From: Evernia prunastri
Taxonomy: Eukaryota; Ascomycota; Lecanoromycetes; Lecanorales; Parmeliaceae
NCBI GenBank assembly: GCA_003184365.1
Contig: NKYR01000021.1
Location: 186,001-250,000, forward strand
Reading direction: 5' to 3'
DNA: 64,000 nucleotides
The translations under genes and the position numbers were made by a program. Numbering within the stretch: the first letter of the stretch is position 1; each line of letters starts with the position of its first letter. Shown piece by piece: positions 1-10,043 of this stretch. The notes beneath the pieces are model-generated. The model was given only the letters and a program-made list of their open reading frames with translations. It was not told where the DNA came from and did no database searches.

Positions 1-155
1 GCAGCTAAAGGTACTTCTTCTTCCTTTCCTAAATGCAATGGAACTAGTCATTCTACATGCCACTGTCCAACAAAGAATGTTCCATCTTATCTTCTGCTCA
101 TTCTGTGGATTGGCGTCCACAAAATGCAACCTCTCTTCCTTGAGCTCAATTTCAC

Positions 156-2413
156 TCAACCCTCGCCGTCCCATCCCATGCATGTGAACCACTGTTCCGA
201 TCCGACGGTCTCGTCGGTCAAAAACGGGTAACTCTCGGGAATCTCCATCAGACAGGTCAACGAATTCAACGAATTGAGATCCGAAGACCCGAAAGGCATC
301 GCTTGCGCAGTAGGATGGGCTGCATTGCTGGAAGTAGTAGCCGGCCAAGGGTCTTGCGGCGGCTGGTTTGGAGTTCGATAGGCTTGGTTCGGAACCAAGC
401 TGGTAGCGTATGACTTACGCGAGACATGGATTCTCCCTACAAGAGGAATACTAAGCGCTATCCTCTGCGTTTTAGACGACTGCGGTTGCTGGAGCAGTAA
501 GCTCAGCGAACGAACAGCATCCGCTGCCTGGTGTGCGAAGTCCCCTCCGACCCGATTAGCAGCGAACCTCATCGTCCGAACAGCTTGGTCCACCAAAGCT
601 GTAGTGACGTCGAGATCAACTACTTGTGGTAGAGTGCCAGAGCCAGGGGTAGTGCGATAGCTAGCAAGCAGCAGGAAGACAGTGGCCGTGAAGGCTTGTA
701 GGTCGATCACCCGGTTTGCGAAGAAGCCGACTGGGAGGATAGGACGCATTGACACGTAGCGTCTCGCCAGCTCTTGGCAAGCATCCAAGCAGGTGATAAA
801 GTTGAAAATATACTGTTGGCGTTCACTATACTTGAGTGCAAGCTGGAGATGTGTTCTCACGGTGAGATACTGATGCCAGTATTGTAAGAGCGCATCAATC
901 GAAAGCTGGGGCCAATTGTTTTTCTGCCAGTTCTGTGGCGTGAGGCTGGCTAATGATTGCAGCTCTTGATTAGTGCTGCTGACTGCTTCGGACAGTTCCA
1001 TAAGCGGTCTTCCCGAGGAGTAAATGTTATCTAGCTCAAGTACGCGGCTCGCGACGTCCGCCAGGCCGTATAGATAAGCCTGGGGATTCACTTGGCCCTG
1101 AGAATCGACTATTGGCCGCTTCGGAAGGGGGTAGTCTACCGTTGCAAGAGGTAGTGACCACATCATCGATGTCATTCTGTCGACCGCGCAAATCGACTCC
1201 CATACTGCTGCTTTCTGCCTCCACCACCCAACAAGAAGAGGTGATGCGCCTGGTTGGGCTCCTGGTTGGGCACCGCCCGACGTGCCTGCCAGCGATTCTT
1301 GGTGTGATGCGAGAGCCATCGAGGCCCGCGGCAGGCCTATCAATTCTGCCAAAGCAATGACTCGTCTTGAGAGCAACCATATCTTTCTCACTCTTGCGCG
1401 GCCAAGCTGACTATGTAGATCAACATTCCTTTGTCAGAACCATCCTCGAATATACAAAGGGTAAGAGGTAATAAGCTTACAGCCTAATGAAGAGCAAAGT
1501 TGCTTCCATACCTTCCAGGGTTCCTGCAAGGGTATCGTCCGAGATCACAATGCGTTCGACGCAATCGGAAACATGCTTGACGAATGAGAACGCATCTTTG
1601 ATATTTCCCGCTGCAGAGCCCGCGGTTTCATCGGGCGCTTGCTGAACGGTTATTGCGATAGACAAGAGAAGGGCTGCAATTGCTACCGAATCTGCGTTCG
1701 GATCCTGCAAGCTGTCATACCGCGATAGCATCTCATCACTGGTCTTGGTGAAGTTGATTGTCGGGAACAATGCGTCGTACAAGGACAGCCAAGACGAGGC
1801 GGACGCTGTGATTGTAAGCATGTCCTCTCTCGAGGGCAGCAACGCGCGCAAGGCAAAGCTTCTATGCGTCTTGTGCAGGCTGGGTGCATAGAAAGCAGAT
1901 CCATCTCCATCGGAGCCAAGCAAGCCATTGTCGAACAGCTGAAGAAGGTGAGTTGGTGGGTTCGTCAGCGATAGTTCTGACGCAATTGAGTCCGAATCAT
2001 CCTCGCTTTGCTCGTTGTTAGGACCGCCTGCATTGTCCGTCTGCGATGGTGATAGCAGAGAACCAGCGGCTTCGTTGGACACGCAGTGAACCTTGGTCTG
2101 TATATTGCGAACTGCGGCCCAAAGGCCAGCGACATCACTTTCAAGGTGTCCCAGACGGGCTCGGGACGTCCTCTCAACGGCTTCAGAGGTCGGAATCATA
2201 TGCACCTGCAGCTCGCATGGCCGACCACGGGCAAAGCAGCTCTGGCACGTGTCTGGGCCATCGGACGGCCAGATGCACCGAATCTTGCGGTGTCTACCTG
2301 TACAGCAAGTCAGGGAGACCAAGTGAGAGTGAAGCCGCCATAGGAGCCAATTTACATTCCAGACAGCTCTTCGTTCCCTTGCGGACTGTCTTTGCCTGCG
2401 GTTCTTGCGACAT
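156..2413 (-). CDS. Zn2Cys6 fungal transcription factor (cluster regulator)
   Basis: Three exons on the minus strand, 2413..2356, 2297..1481 and 1410..156, give a 709-residue protein with frames matching at both GT-AG introns (58 and 70 bp). The first intron falls inside the zinc cluster. Splicing restores C17-x2-C20-x6-C27-x9-C37-x2-C40-x6-C47 (start SCLECRHRKIRC), a complete binuclear Zn2Cys6 DNA-binding domain; without splicing the first two cysteines are lost. The rest looks like the acidic/helical middle region of fungal regulators of secondary metabolism, and a segment near CLDACQELARRYVSMRP is reminiscent of AflR-family C-terminal regions. It is nuclear by inference. It lies at the edge of the PKS cluster and is transcribed in the same direction as the AflR-like gene downstream of the 1.5-kb gap. 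Its target genes cannot be read from the sequence. Confidence 0.82.
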
Positions 2414-3937
2414 CAAGCCACGCTGCGGCTGCAGTGAGGGGCACTGTTAACTTAGCTCTGTACAGCTTACTCGTATAAAGGAACTGTCACAAGCGTGACA
2501 TGGACCCTGCAAGTATTGCCGATCATCATTTGTCCTTGGTCCGGTCGGCTTCCGTTGAAGATAGATGCATTTCTTGGCCCGAGACGGAGCCGAAGCGACG
2601 CAGCTGTTTGGAGAAAGTAGCCGCACACTAGTGGTCTTGGCCCGAAATCATGTCCGAGTTTCATACGCGTGTTCCGAGCAATGCATCCAAGCTTGGGCTC
2701 AAACAAACCCTTTCGTAGCACTTTGCGCGTCTCATTCGTCCTTCTTGGCTTGGCCCTCACACTAGTCGTCGCCTTCACCATACTCGCCTTCTACACTCTT
2801 AATCCGACCGTCAGGAACGTCGCCCTCTGGATACAATGAGTCGTAATTTTCTAATTTTCGATGGTCAACATCTCGACTGTGATCTCGCTGCTGCTGTCCT
2901 GGCTGCTACCACTCGTGTCAGACAACGAGAATTTGGGTACCGGAACCATGGAGAAGTTGAGCGTCTTGGGATGGCCGTCTTCAGCGTTTTCATTGCAGGC
3001 TTCCGTATGGGGCTAGCCTCAAATGCTCCATAGTAAAGTAGCAAGGCAGCTTTCTACTTGATTGAATCTGGCTTCGGAATCGTCGTCCTCTTTCTGTTAC
3101 TCGTTACGCGAGTCGGCGAGATCTTTTGGGTGTCAATGGTACCAAGCCAGGCGAGTACCCTCAAACTGACCTCGACAGCTCAACGGCAGGGAAGGCATCA
3201 GAGCTGGACTATGAATCGGAAGAGGAATGGATGCCGGAACAGTAAAAGGCACAGGAATAGGATACAACGCTGGCGGCACAGGGTGAGGTCTAATTTATTG
3301 TGCATCATCGCTCCATGCTGTTGCAGCAGGATGCTTACGAGGCCGAGTGGGACGTGACAAGTCTCTACCATGTACATGTGACATCCCTATCGATGCACGT
3401 GCATGACACACTGTTTGTTGGCTTCACATAGACCTAGAGGTACCGGCGTATGATATGTTCCTTTCGTTGTCGAGTAAGCCTCAAAATGCTGCATCACGAT
3501 GAGCAGACAATCCCACGTCCTGGCGGGACTATTGCGCAAGATCCTCGCCGTTGCATGCAATGCATACTCCGCAGTTATAAACCTGCATGCTTTCGCTGAC
3601 GTAACAGCGCGATTCGTTTTCGCTTATATCATCCTCTGGCCACTCCTTTCTGACGTTCCTGCTACCGTTGCAACTGACGTCTCCTACCACCGCTGAAAAA
3701 TGCACCGTGTGCAACTCGCGATCTGTTCTTCACACTCAAAGGATTTGTTGTATGGGTTCGTTTTCAAGTGCGTGGCTTTGCAAAGACAAGAAGGATTCGG
3801 TTGTCTTGCCGAGCAAGTAAACACCTATCCCACCATGACAGGGTCCTATCTATCCTTCTCATCCCGGCTGCACTTCGTGTACAAATGACTAAGATACATG
3901 TATAGCTCTTTATCCAATCCGAAAGAAGACCAGCCCA
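2414..3937. other. Intergenic region between the two Zn2Cys6 genes
   Basis: About 1.5 kb with only short, unconvincing open frames. It should hold the promoter of the left regulator (start 2413) and the 3' end of the AflR-like gene. One TCG-N5-CGA palindrome is present at 3101-3111. I see no RNA gene or transposon. Confidence 0.6.
3101..3111. promoter_or_regulatory. Candidate AflR-type operator TCG-N5-CGA
   Basis: TCGTTACGCGA matches the TCG-N5-CGA consensus bound by AflR homodimers in Aspergillus. It lies about 690 bp upstream of the left Zn2Cys6 gene. A six-base palindrome occurs about once per 4 kb by chance, so this is only suggestive on its own. Confidence 0.35.
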
Positions 3938-5497
3938 TTAAATACGCCGAATCATATCCACGATTACCACCGAGACAGTACGGAGACGCTTGCGAAGATC
4001 CGCTTCTAATTGATCGAACATCGTCATCGAGAAAGGCCAAGTGCCCTTCCCATCGCAAAGCATATCTATACCATCGATAGTGGGCACAGCAGCAGCAGCG
4101 GCGGCGGCGGCGGTCCCAACTCCTGCCGCCGCGCCGCCCATCCCATACCCCTTGAAGCGCGCCGAGAGTTTGTTCACCAGCCTCTGTGCGCGGTGCAGCT
4201 CGCTGAGGACCATCTGCGCGGCCAGGCGCCCGAAATCCTCCCCGTCGACGCACAGGCTGCCCGCCGCGAATTGAGATGACGATGAGCTTGACGAACTCCG
4301 CGTTTCCCAGCACGGATTGCCCGGGGGGGATATGTGGAGCTTACTGTAGCCGTCGTAGCAGGCCGAGGTGGTGGTCACGGTCGGCGCCGCACGGCCTGCT
4401 ACAATGTACCAGTCGAGAATTTTGAAGAGGATGAGGGATAGCACGGTGAGTAGATAGCCGTCTTGCTGCGAGCAGGGACATTGCAGGATGGATTCCATGG
4501 CCTCTACGATCCGCTCGTTTTGCGAGATGACTGATTGGATGGTTGGGAAGGGGTGTTCGGCGTCTGAAACGGAGGTCTGCCGCTCGCGTGGTTGATTCCA
4601 AGCTTTCGAGGCGTCGGGGAATAACTGCTTGAGAAGGCCGAGGGCGGTTACCAGGCAGTAGCAGGGCGTGTTGGGCCAGAGGGCCGGAACGTTTTCCACG
4701 TGGCCGGAGATTGATTGTCGACTCCCAGGAAGAGTGTGCGAATCAATTAGGGTTTGCATGTCTGAACTTGCGTCGTCGGTAACCGAGGAATTCTCCTCGT
4801 GCAAAAAAGCGGCGGCGTCTTTGGTGTCTGTTGTGTTGCTGACAGAGTCCACACAACCGGGCATGGATAGGAAGTCGTACGCAGGCGTTTCAAGCCCCGA
4901 GAAAGATCCCAACGAAGTGAGAAAGTCATCGAACTCGGCGCCGAATGCTGGGATCGACGACGGCAACGTTGTGGTAGGATCCGTGGACGCAAGAAGAGTT
5001 GCCTGAGTGGCTTGACAAGAAGCTGTCCGCTGTTGCATAGGGGGGGACTCGATAAGGCTGGGTGATGTTAGAAGAGTCGCCTCAGACGGGATTGTCTCCG
5101 TCGGCGAGGGCAGTTGGACCTTGCTGGGGGCGTCGTTCTTTCGAGGACGCTGTAAAGGTTTGGTGACCTTGGCTGGGCTTGGAGCCGACGCCTGTGAGGG
5201 CCGGCCCGCGCGTCTGGTGGCATCGTACTCGCAGTTGAGTCCGCTTTTGTAACAGCGAGCGCAAGTTGGTTTATGTTTAGTGCATCTGACCTTTGCGGAG
5301 GCGCAGGCGTTGCAACTGTCGCGCAGCTTGGGGACTCTCGGAGCGATGGATGTTGGGCTTCCCCCTCTCACTGCTGACCCTTTTCGCGTTGGCGTGGGAT
5401 TTCCCGAAGCCTTCCACGATGCTGTTCGTGCTGCGGTTTTTGATGTTATTGGGGCCTTGAAGTGCATGAGGAAAGCGGGCGAATGGACTGCTGCCAT
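3938..5497 (-). CDS. AflR-like Zn2Cys6 transcription factor
   Basis: A single uninterrupted frame of 519 residues with an ATG at 5497. The N-terminal zinc cluster C62-x2-C65-x6-C72-x6-C79-x2-C82-x6-C89 (SCNACASAKVRC, then CARCYKSGLNC) is followed by basic residues and RRAGRP, the linker arrangement typical of the AflR family. The middle is Ser/Pro-rich, and a poly-Ala tract encoded by a triplet repeat sits in the last quarter, with a Ser run before it. AflR proteins are pathway-specific activators that bind TCG-N5-CGA and work with AflS. Here the gene is divergent from an AflS-like gene 2.3 kb away, the arrangement known from aflatoxin/sterigmatocystin-type clusters, although the neighbouring PKS is of a different class. 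It is the best candidate for cluster activator. It could instead be an AflR paralogue with other targets. Confidence 0.85.
   Translation of the reverse strand: MAAVHSPAFLMHFKAPITSKTAARTASWKASGNPTPTRKGSAVRGGSPTSIAPRVPKLRDSCNACASAKVRCTKHKPTCARCYKSGLNCEYDATRRAGRPSQASAPSPAKVTKPLQRPRKNDAPSKVQLPSPTETIPSEATLLTSPSLIESPPMQQRTASCQATQATLLASTDPTTTLPSSIPAFGAEFDDFLTSLGSFSGLETPAYDFLSMPGCVDSVSNTTDTKDAAAFLHEENSSVTDDASSDMQTLIDSHTLPGSRQSISGHVENVPALWPNTPCYCLVTALGLLKQLFPDASKAWNQPRERQTSVSDAEHPFPTIQSVISQNERIVEAMESILQCPCSQQDGYLLTVLSLILFKILDWYIVAGRAAPTVTTTSACYDGYSKLHISPPGNPCWETRSSSSSSSSQFAAGSLCVDGEDFGRLAAQMVLSELHRAQRLVNKLSARFKGYGMGGAAAGVGTAAAAAAAAVPTIDGIDMLCDGKGTWPFSMTMFDQLEADLRKRLRTVSVVIVDMIRRI
4087..4113. repeat. 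(CAG)4(CGG)5 triplet repeat coding poly-Ala
   Basis: Four CAG followed by five CGG units on the plus strand. Read on the minus strand inside the AflR-like gene they encode a run of eight alanines. The tract is in frame and likely length-variable between strains. Confidence 0.85.
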
Positions 5498-6272
5498 GGT
5501 GGAATTCAGTGAAGCGCTGAGCGCTGCAAAGATGATGCTGTGCGATGTAGAATTGTGCTGGAGCTCGAGAATGACAAGGCATCACCGGATGGATGTCCGA
5601 AAGTTATTCGTTTTTGGCAAATTTAGCTAGCAATAGGCGATTTAATCGGTGAAGTGCCGAGGGAGGGGAACTCGACAGTATGTGTCAAGGATCTGACGCC
5701 GGAAGGTCTCGTTTTGTCAAGCTGCATACAACCAAGGGTCTTTTTTACTAGGTCAACAATGATAGCACAGGCTTCCTGAAAAGGGTCTTCAGTCATTGAC
5801 GCGCACATTCACAAGGAGAGACCTTGATTTGGATGGCAACCAGAGCTGATGTTGATCCTTGGGGGAGGGGGGGAGGTTGGGTACTGTGCAAGCGGCTACG
5901 AGGGAAATGCACAGCGAATAAATAGGACTCGCCAGGATTCTGAACAACCCATTTGAGGTTGTTTTCTGTATTCATCGTTATGATGATGTAAACGACATGC
6001 GAAACATTTAAGATTTTTCAGTAAGATTGGAAATGGTGTGTTGTTGATTATGGTGTAGACGTATGGGAGAGAAGAGCCAGATCGGTGGGAGGAGTCAATG
6101 CATTGATTAGCATATGATAATGGAAGATATCACGATGGTAGCGCACGTTATTTGTAAGTCAGATCTCATAGGACACTGCATGCAGCGCCTATTAGCGTGG
6201 GCTGAGTGGAAGTGGGATTTGCGATGGCAGCCGTGGGTACTCCGTACAGACAGATAGATCCCCAACGACTTG

Positions 6273-6283
6273 TCGAGTCTCGA
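6273..6283. promoter_or_regulatory. Candidate AflR-type operator TCG-N5-CGA
   Basis: TCGAGTCTCGA fits the AflR consensus and is followed at once by a second overlapping half-site pair (TCGAGTCCTCGA, six-base spacing). It is 776 bp upstream of the AflR-like start codon and could serve autoregulation, as reported for Aspergillus aflR. Confidence 0.4.
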
Positions 6284-7666
6284 GTCCTCGAGGCTTGTCA
6301 TGCGTACTGCGTACCTACGAGTACGGAAATGCAGGGAGATGCAGGGACTCAGACGCATACAGCTTGAGTCTTATTGCATCATTAGGCGGAGTATTGAAGC
6401 ATTCGCATATGCATGCGAGTGCATGCGATGGTCTGCGTCAAAAGTAAATCGTCCCTACCTTCGCGCTAGCAGCCTAGCACCAACTCTAAGTCTCCAACCG
6501 TACTTTCGCATGGCAGCCCTGAAATGAGACACCACGAGACTAGGATTACCTAGGTACGGTGCCTTAGATTGCGTATCCATGTGGTACTCTACACGCGGAA
6601 CACCTCAACTAATAACTTACCTTACCATTCAAATAATACCTTTTGAAGCTACCGAGGTCCGCACGTACTAGTACCGTCCATGCCCCAACCCGGAGGCTTG
6701 CTCGGAAAATTCAATTAGAATTGCATCGAAATTAGTGGCGCGGGGCCCCGAGCACCCCCATACAAGGTTCCTACGGGGTGGAGATGCTTGACCACGGGGC
6801 TGCCTCTCGGAGTGAGGTTTGGGGGCCCCCCAGGACTTTGCGGGCGGACCTTCGTCTTGGTGATGTCCATGCCAAACTTTATTTCAAACTTATCATTTTT
6901 CGACAACCTCTATTGTTCTATTATTACAAGCTCATTAACCTTTTCTCTGAAGCTTATTAAGCTTCGAGACCTCTATTCAACTTTAAAAAGACCTCTGAAG
7001 TGGAATGGATTTTATTCAGGTACGTATATACGCTCGAGCGTTCTTTAACAAAACAAAAACCCTCCAAACTTTCCGCTAGGTACTCGTATTCCTCTGTGTA
7101 CGAGTAAGGTTTGGCTCGGGGGGTCTAGGCTGGCAGGGTTCAGATGTAGGTAGGGATCGTTGATCAGCTTAGACTTACCGCGCCCCTGAAAAGATAGCTA
7201 AGTAAGCAAAGGATTGAGCCGCAGTGATTGGACGAATGATACTAAACGATGCCTAAAGTACCTGTAACCTTTCGCCTTTGCTAGCATGGTCCAACCGGAA
7301 GACAGGGAAAAGAGATGGAATCAATCACTTGGGATGGTAGTTGAGGATAATAAGGTAGCAGGCAGCATTAGGTCTGCTGTTGGGGTCCGAACGAAGAGTT
7401 TTATGATCAATGAATGTCCACCTCCGTAATCAACTTGTTCTTATAGTACAATATTCTTGATAAGATGCAAGCATCTCAAGGGCCGGACCTGTTGCGCGTT
7501 CCAGCTCGGCCGAGGTACGGGCAAGTCCGGTTGGAGGCAGAAGCCTTGCATAAGTTGCAGAGTCTGAGATCTCAAGTTTGCTGAACCTATCTGAATCGCC
7601 CGACTTATCGGACATTTCCAGTAGATGGATGCATCTCGGGGTTAATGCGTTAGTGATGCGTGATTT

Positions 7667-7678
7667 CGGACAGTACCG
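7667..7678. promoter_or_regulatory. CGG-N6-CCG inverted repeat upstream of the AflS-like gene
   Basis: CGGACAGTACCG is an inverted pair of CGG triplets, the general recognition format of Zn2Cys6 dimers. It sits 156 bp upstream of the AflS-like ATG. Either Zn2Cys6 protein of the cluster could use it; function is not shown. Confidence 0.3.
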
Positions 7679-7833
7679 TCCTTTCACTAGTTAAGGGAAG
7701 CCTACGTTACGTGACTTATAATAGCAAGGATTGCTGCCAAGTGTGCAATATGAACTTGTCTGTCCCACCACCTACTAGCACATGCTCATCAATATCACTC
7801 TCGAGATTGAGCGACTGAAGTCTCCTTGTTGCC

Positions 7834-9434
7834 ATGACCGGCTCGGCGCTGCTGGAGGCTCACACAGCCGAGCTCAATGCCGCCATCGAAACCCTCACTA
7901 ATCATTGTCGGAATGTTGAGCGTATTTCTGACTTTGAGGTCGAGATCAGGAACGCACCCCGGCCGCTCATTCCTCCCGAAGCCCCAGCCGAAGCCCATCG
8001 GGCTCGACGCTCCATAATGGCAAACATGGCCAAACTTCACACACTGCTCGCCGAGCCTGTGGATTTTCTCCAAGAACTGGCCAGGCAGGTTAGCGCCCCT
8101 CCTTTTTTCCGACTACGCTGGTTCATACCCACATCCAAGCTGATGGTCATCGTCTCCGCAGAATCAGTTACTCGCCTGCATAAGTTGGCTGGGCGAGTTT
8201 CAAGTCCTAGCCTGTATACCACTTCAGAACAGTGTTCCCCTCAAAGATGTCGCGGAGCTTATTGGGGTGCCGGAAACGCAGCTTCGTCGAATCGTACAGA
8301 TGACTGCTACCGCTGGCTTCCTTCATGAACCATATCCCACGCACGTCGCTCACAGCGCCCTATCTGCGCCATTCGTCACTAGGCCTTCTTATCTTGACGC
8401 AGTCATGTTCCTCTCCGAAACGGCTGCTCCAGCAGCGATGCATATGGCAGCAGCCACCCAGCGCTTTGGACAGTCGCAACGGCCTCACGAAAGCGCCTAC
8501 AATGTCGCTCTCAACACTTCGACCACTTTCGTCAACATGTGTGAACAACGGTCGAAATTACAGCGCCAGTGGCCTGCCTATCTCCGTCATGCAATGGGCG
8601 ACGTGGAATTAAGTGTCACAGATGTGCTGACCTGTTTTGACTGGCTCAGTCTCGGGAACGCGACCGTAGTGGAGGTTAGTCTGCGCATCTTCGACCCGGG
8701 AGCTCCTTTGGTCTCCCCTTCCGTGCTATTCTCCTTGTCTCTTGCCAAGTCTCTAGTTAACGCCTTGTCTTTTGTGATTCCAGGTGGGTGCGCGATCGGC
8801 CGCAACAGCACTAGCCCTGGCGGACCTGTATCCGGCAATCCACCTCATCGTCCAGATGAGTGAGTCTCGACCGCCATCGACTCAATCAACACTAGAGTCA
8901 ACATCCAGCAGACAGGACCTTGCCACATCTGCGTGCGAAAACAGAACCTCGGGTTTCAGAGGAAACCCAGGCGACCACCCCTCACAGCTTTCCTCTCGTA
9001 TCACAATACAGAAAAGAACACAAGCGGCGCTGCAAAACGTGGAGGGCGCAGCAGTATACATCCTCCGCCTGCCCTCACCTTCGCCCATGGCCTCCCCACG
9101 GTCGTTGTCCCCGCAGATCGCCGCGGAGCTGAAGGCCCACCTTGGCGTGCTGCGCGCAAGCAGCACTTCCAGGCTGATCCTCACCGCGCGCCTGCTGCCG
9201 GAGACGGACGTCGTGGACGCGGAGGTCGCGGCCATGGCGCGGCTGCGCGATCTCTCCCTGCTCCAGCTCGTCAACGACCACGAACTCGACATGTTGGAGT
9301 TCATGGACATGCTCAACGGCGTCGGGGACAGCGAGGGACGTTTGGTGCTGGTGAACAAGCTGTGCGCCTGGACGGATACGACTGTTGCTTTTGAGATCCG
9401 GTATCAGGCTTATGCCGACTCACATGAGCTCTAG
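7834..9434 (+). CDS. AflS (AflJ)-like methyltransferase-fold co-regulator
   Basis: Exons 7834..8088, 8162..8674 and 8784..9434 join in phase 0 at both introns (73 and 109 bp) to give 472 residues, close to AflS (about 440). The N-terminal half contains a winged-helix-like stretch (VPLKDVAELIGVPETQLRR) as in plant-type O-methyltransferases. A degraded Rossmann motif follows at residues 254-262 (VVEVGARSA), where an active enzyme would normally show a glycine-rich E/D-x-G-x-G-x-G. AflS is a methyltransferase-like protein without shown catalytic activity that binds AflR and modulates its DNA binding. The divergent AflR-like neighbour supports the same role here. The last exon carries a Ser/Thr-rich insertion before the C-terminal helices. 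It is convergent with the PKS gene. Confidence 0.85.
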
Positions 9435-10043
9435 CTTGCGGCCACACCGACTTTCTAACGGCGCAAGTCGCTGCAGTCCAGCCTTTTAGTACTCCGCCAT
9501 CCTTTAGAGCATGCCAGCTGTAAACTTGTGGGGTAAGCGACCGAAAGTGGAAACAACCAATCGTACAATCGAGGGAAATTCTTTAACGAACTGTCCTACA
9601 CGAATTTTCTTAGTTTCATGGTTGTTCTTTAAAAGCAGATCTAGGAATCGGTGATGCAGGTTTTTCCGTAAGTAAATTCTCAGAGCTATTGCGTTGTGAA
9701 GGAAAGCAACCTTTGGAATTTGTGAAGACAGCAATTACAACCCAGGCGCCACTCCATAAGATTGGACTGTAGAATTGAAAGCGGAGATTTTTTTTTTGTT
9801 CACTTTGAGACTGTATAGATTGTATAAATAATTTAGCTAGTAGTATAAATATAGAGATCTTAGGTACAAATATCGGAAGCCAATCTCCCCGAAAGAATCC
9901 CCGGACAAACGCAAATCTAATTATTACTCTCTAAGGATAAGTTCCCTGTACTAAGGAGTCAAACAAAATAGTTGAAACCCGCGACCCATGCGATTTCCGT
10001 AAGGGACGAAATTGCGGCTCGCTTCTACTCACTGGCGGTTGCA
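9435..10043. other. Convergent intergenic spacer (AflS-like / PKS 3' ends)
   Basis: About 600 bp, AT-rich around 9780-9870, between two converging genes. It should hold both 3' UTRs and polyadenylation signals. No gene was seen. Confidence 0.6.

Larger units (their letters stand above)
5498..7833. promoter_or_regulatory. Divergent AflR-like/AflS-like intergenic region
   Basis: This 2.3-kb spacer separates two divergently transcribed regulatory genes, so it holds both promoters. It contains a TCG-N5-CGA palindrome at 6273-6283 and a CGG-N6-CCG pair at 7667-7678. An AT-rich patch lies near 6870-7060, just after a GC-rich patch near 6735-6850. No convincing coding sequence, RNA gene or mobile element was seen. 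Confidence 0.6.

Noticed and set aside
6700..7060. Possible transposon or insertion between the AflR-like and AflS-like genes
   Set aside because: A GC-rich patch abuts an AT-rich patch, but no terminal repeats, target-site duplications or transposase-like coding sequence were seen.
8882..9358. Minus-strand Ser/Arg-rich frame of 158 codons
   Set aside because: Antisense to exon 3 of the AflS-like gene.
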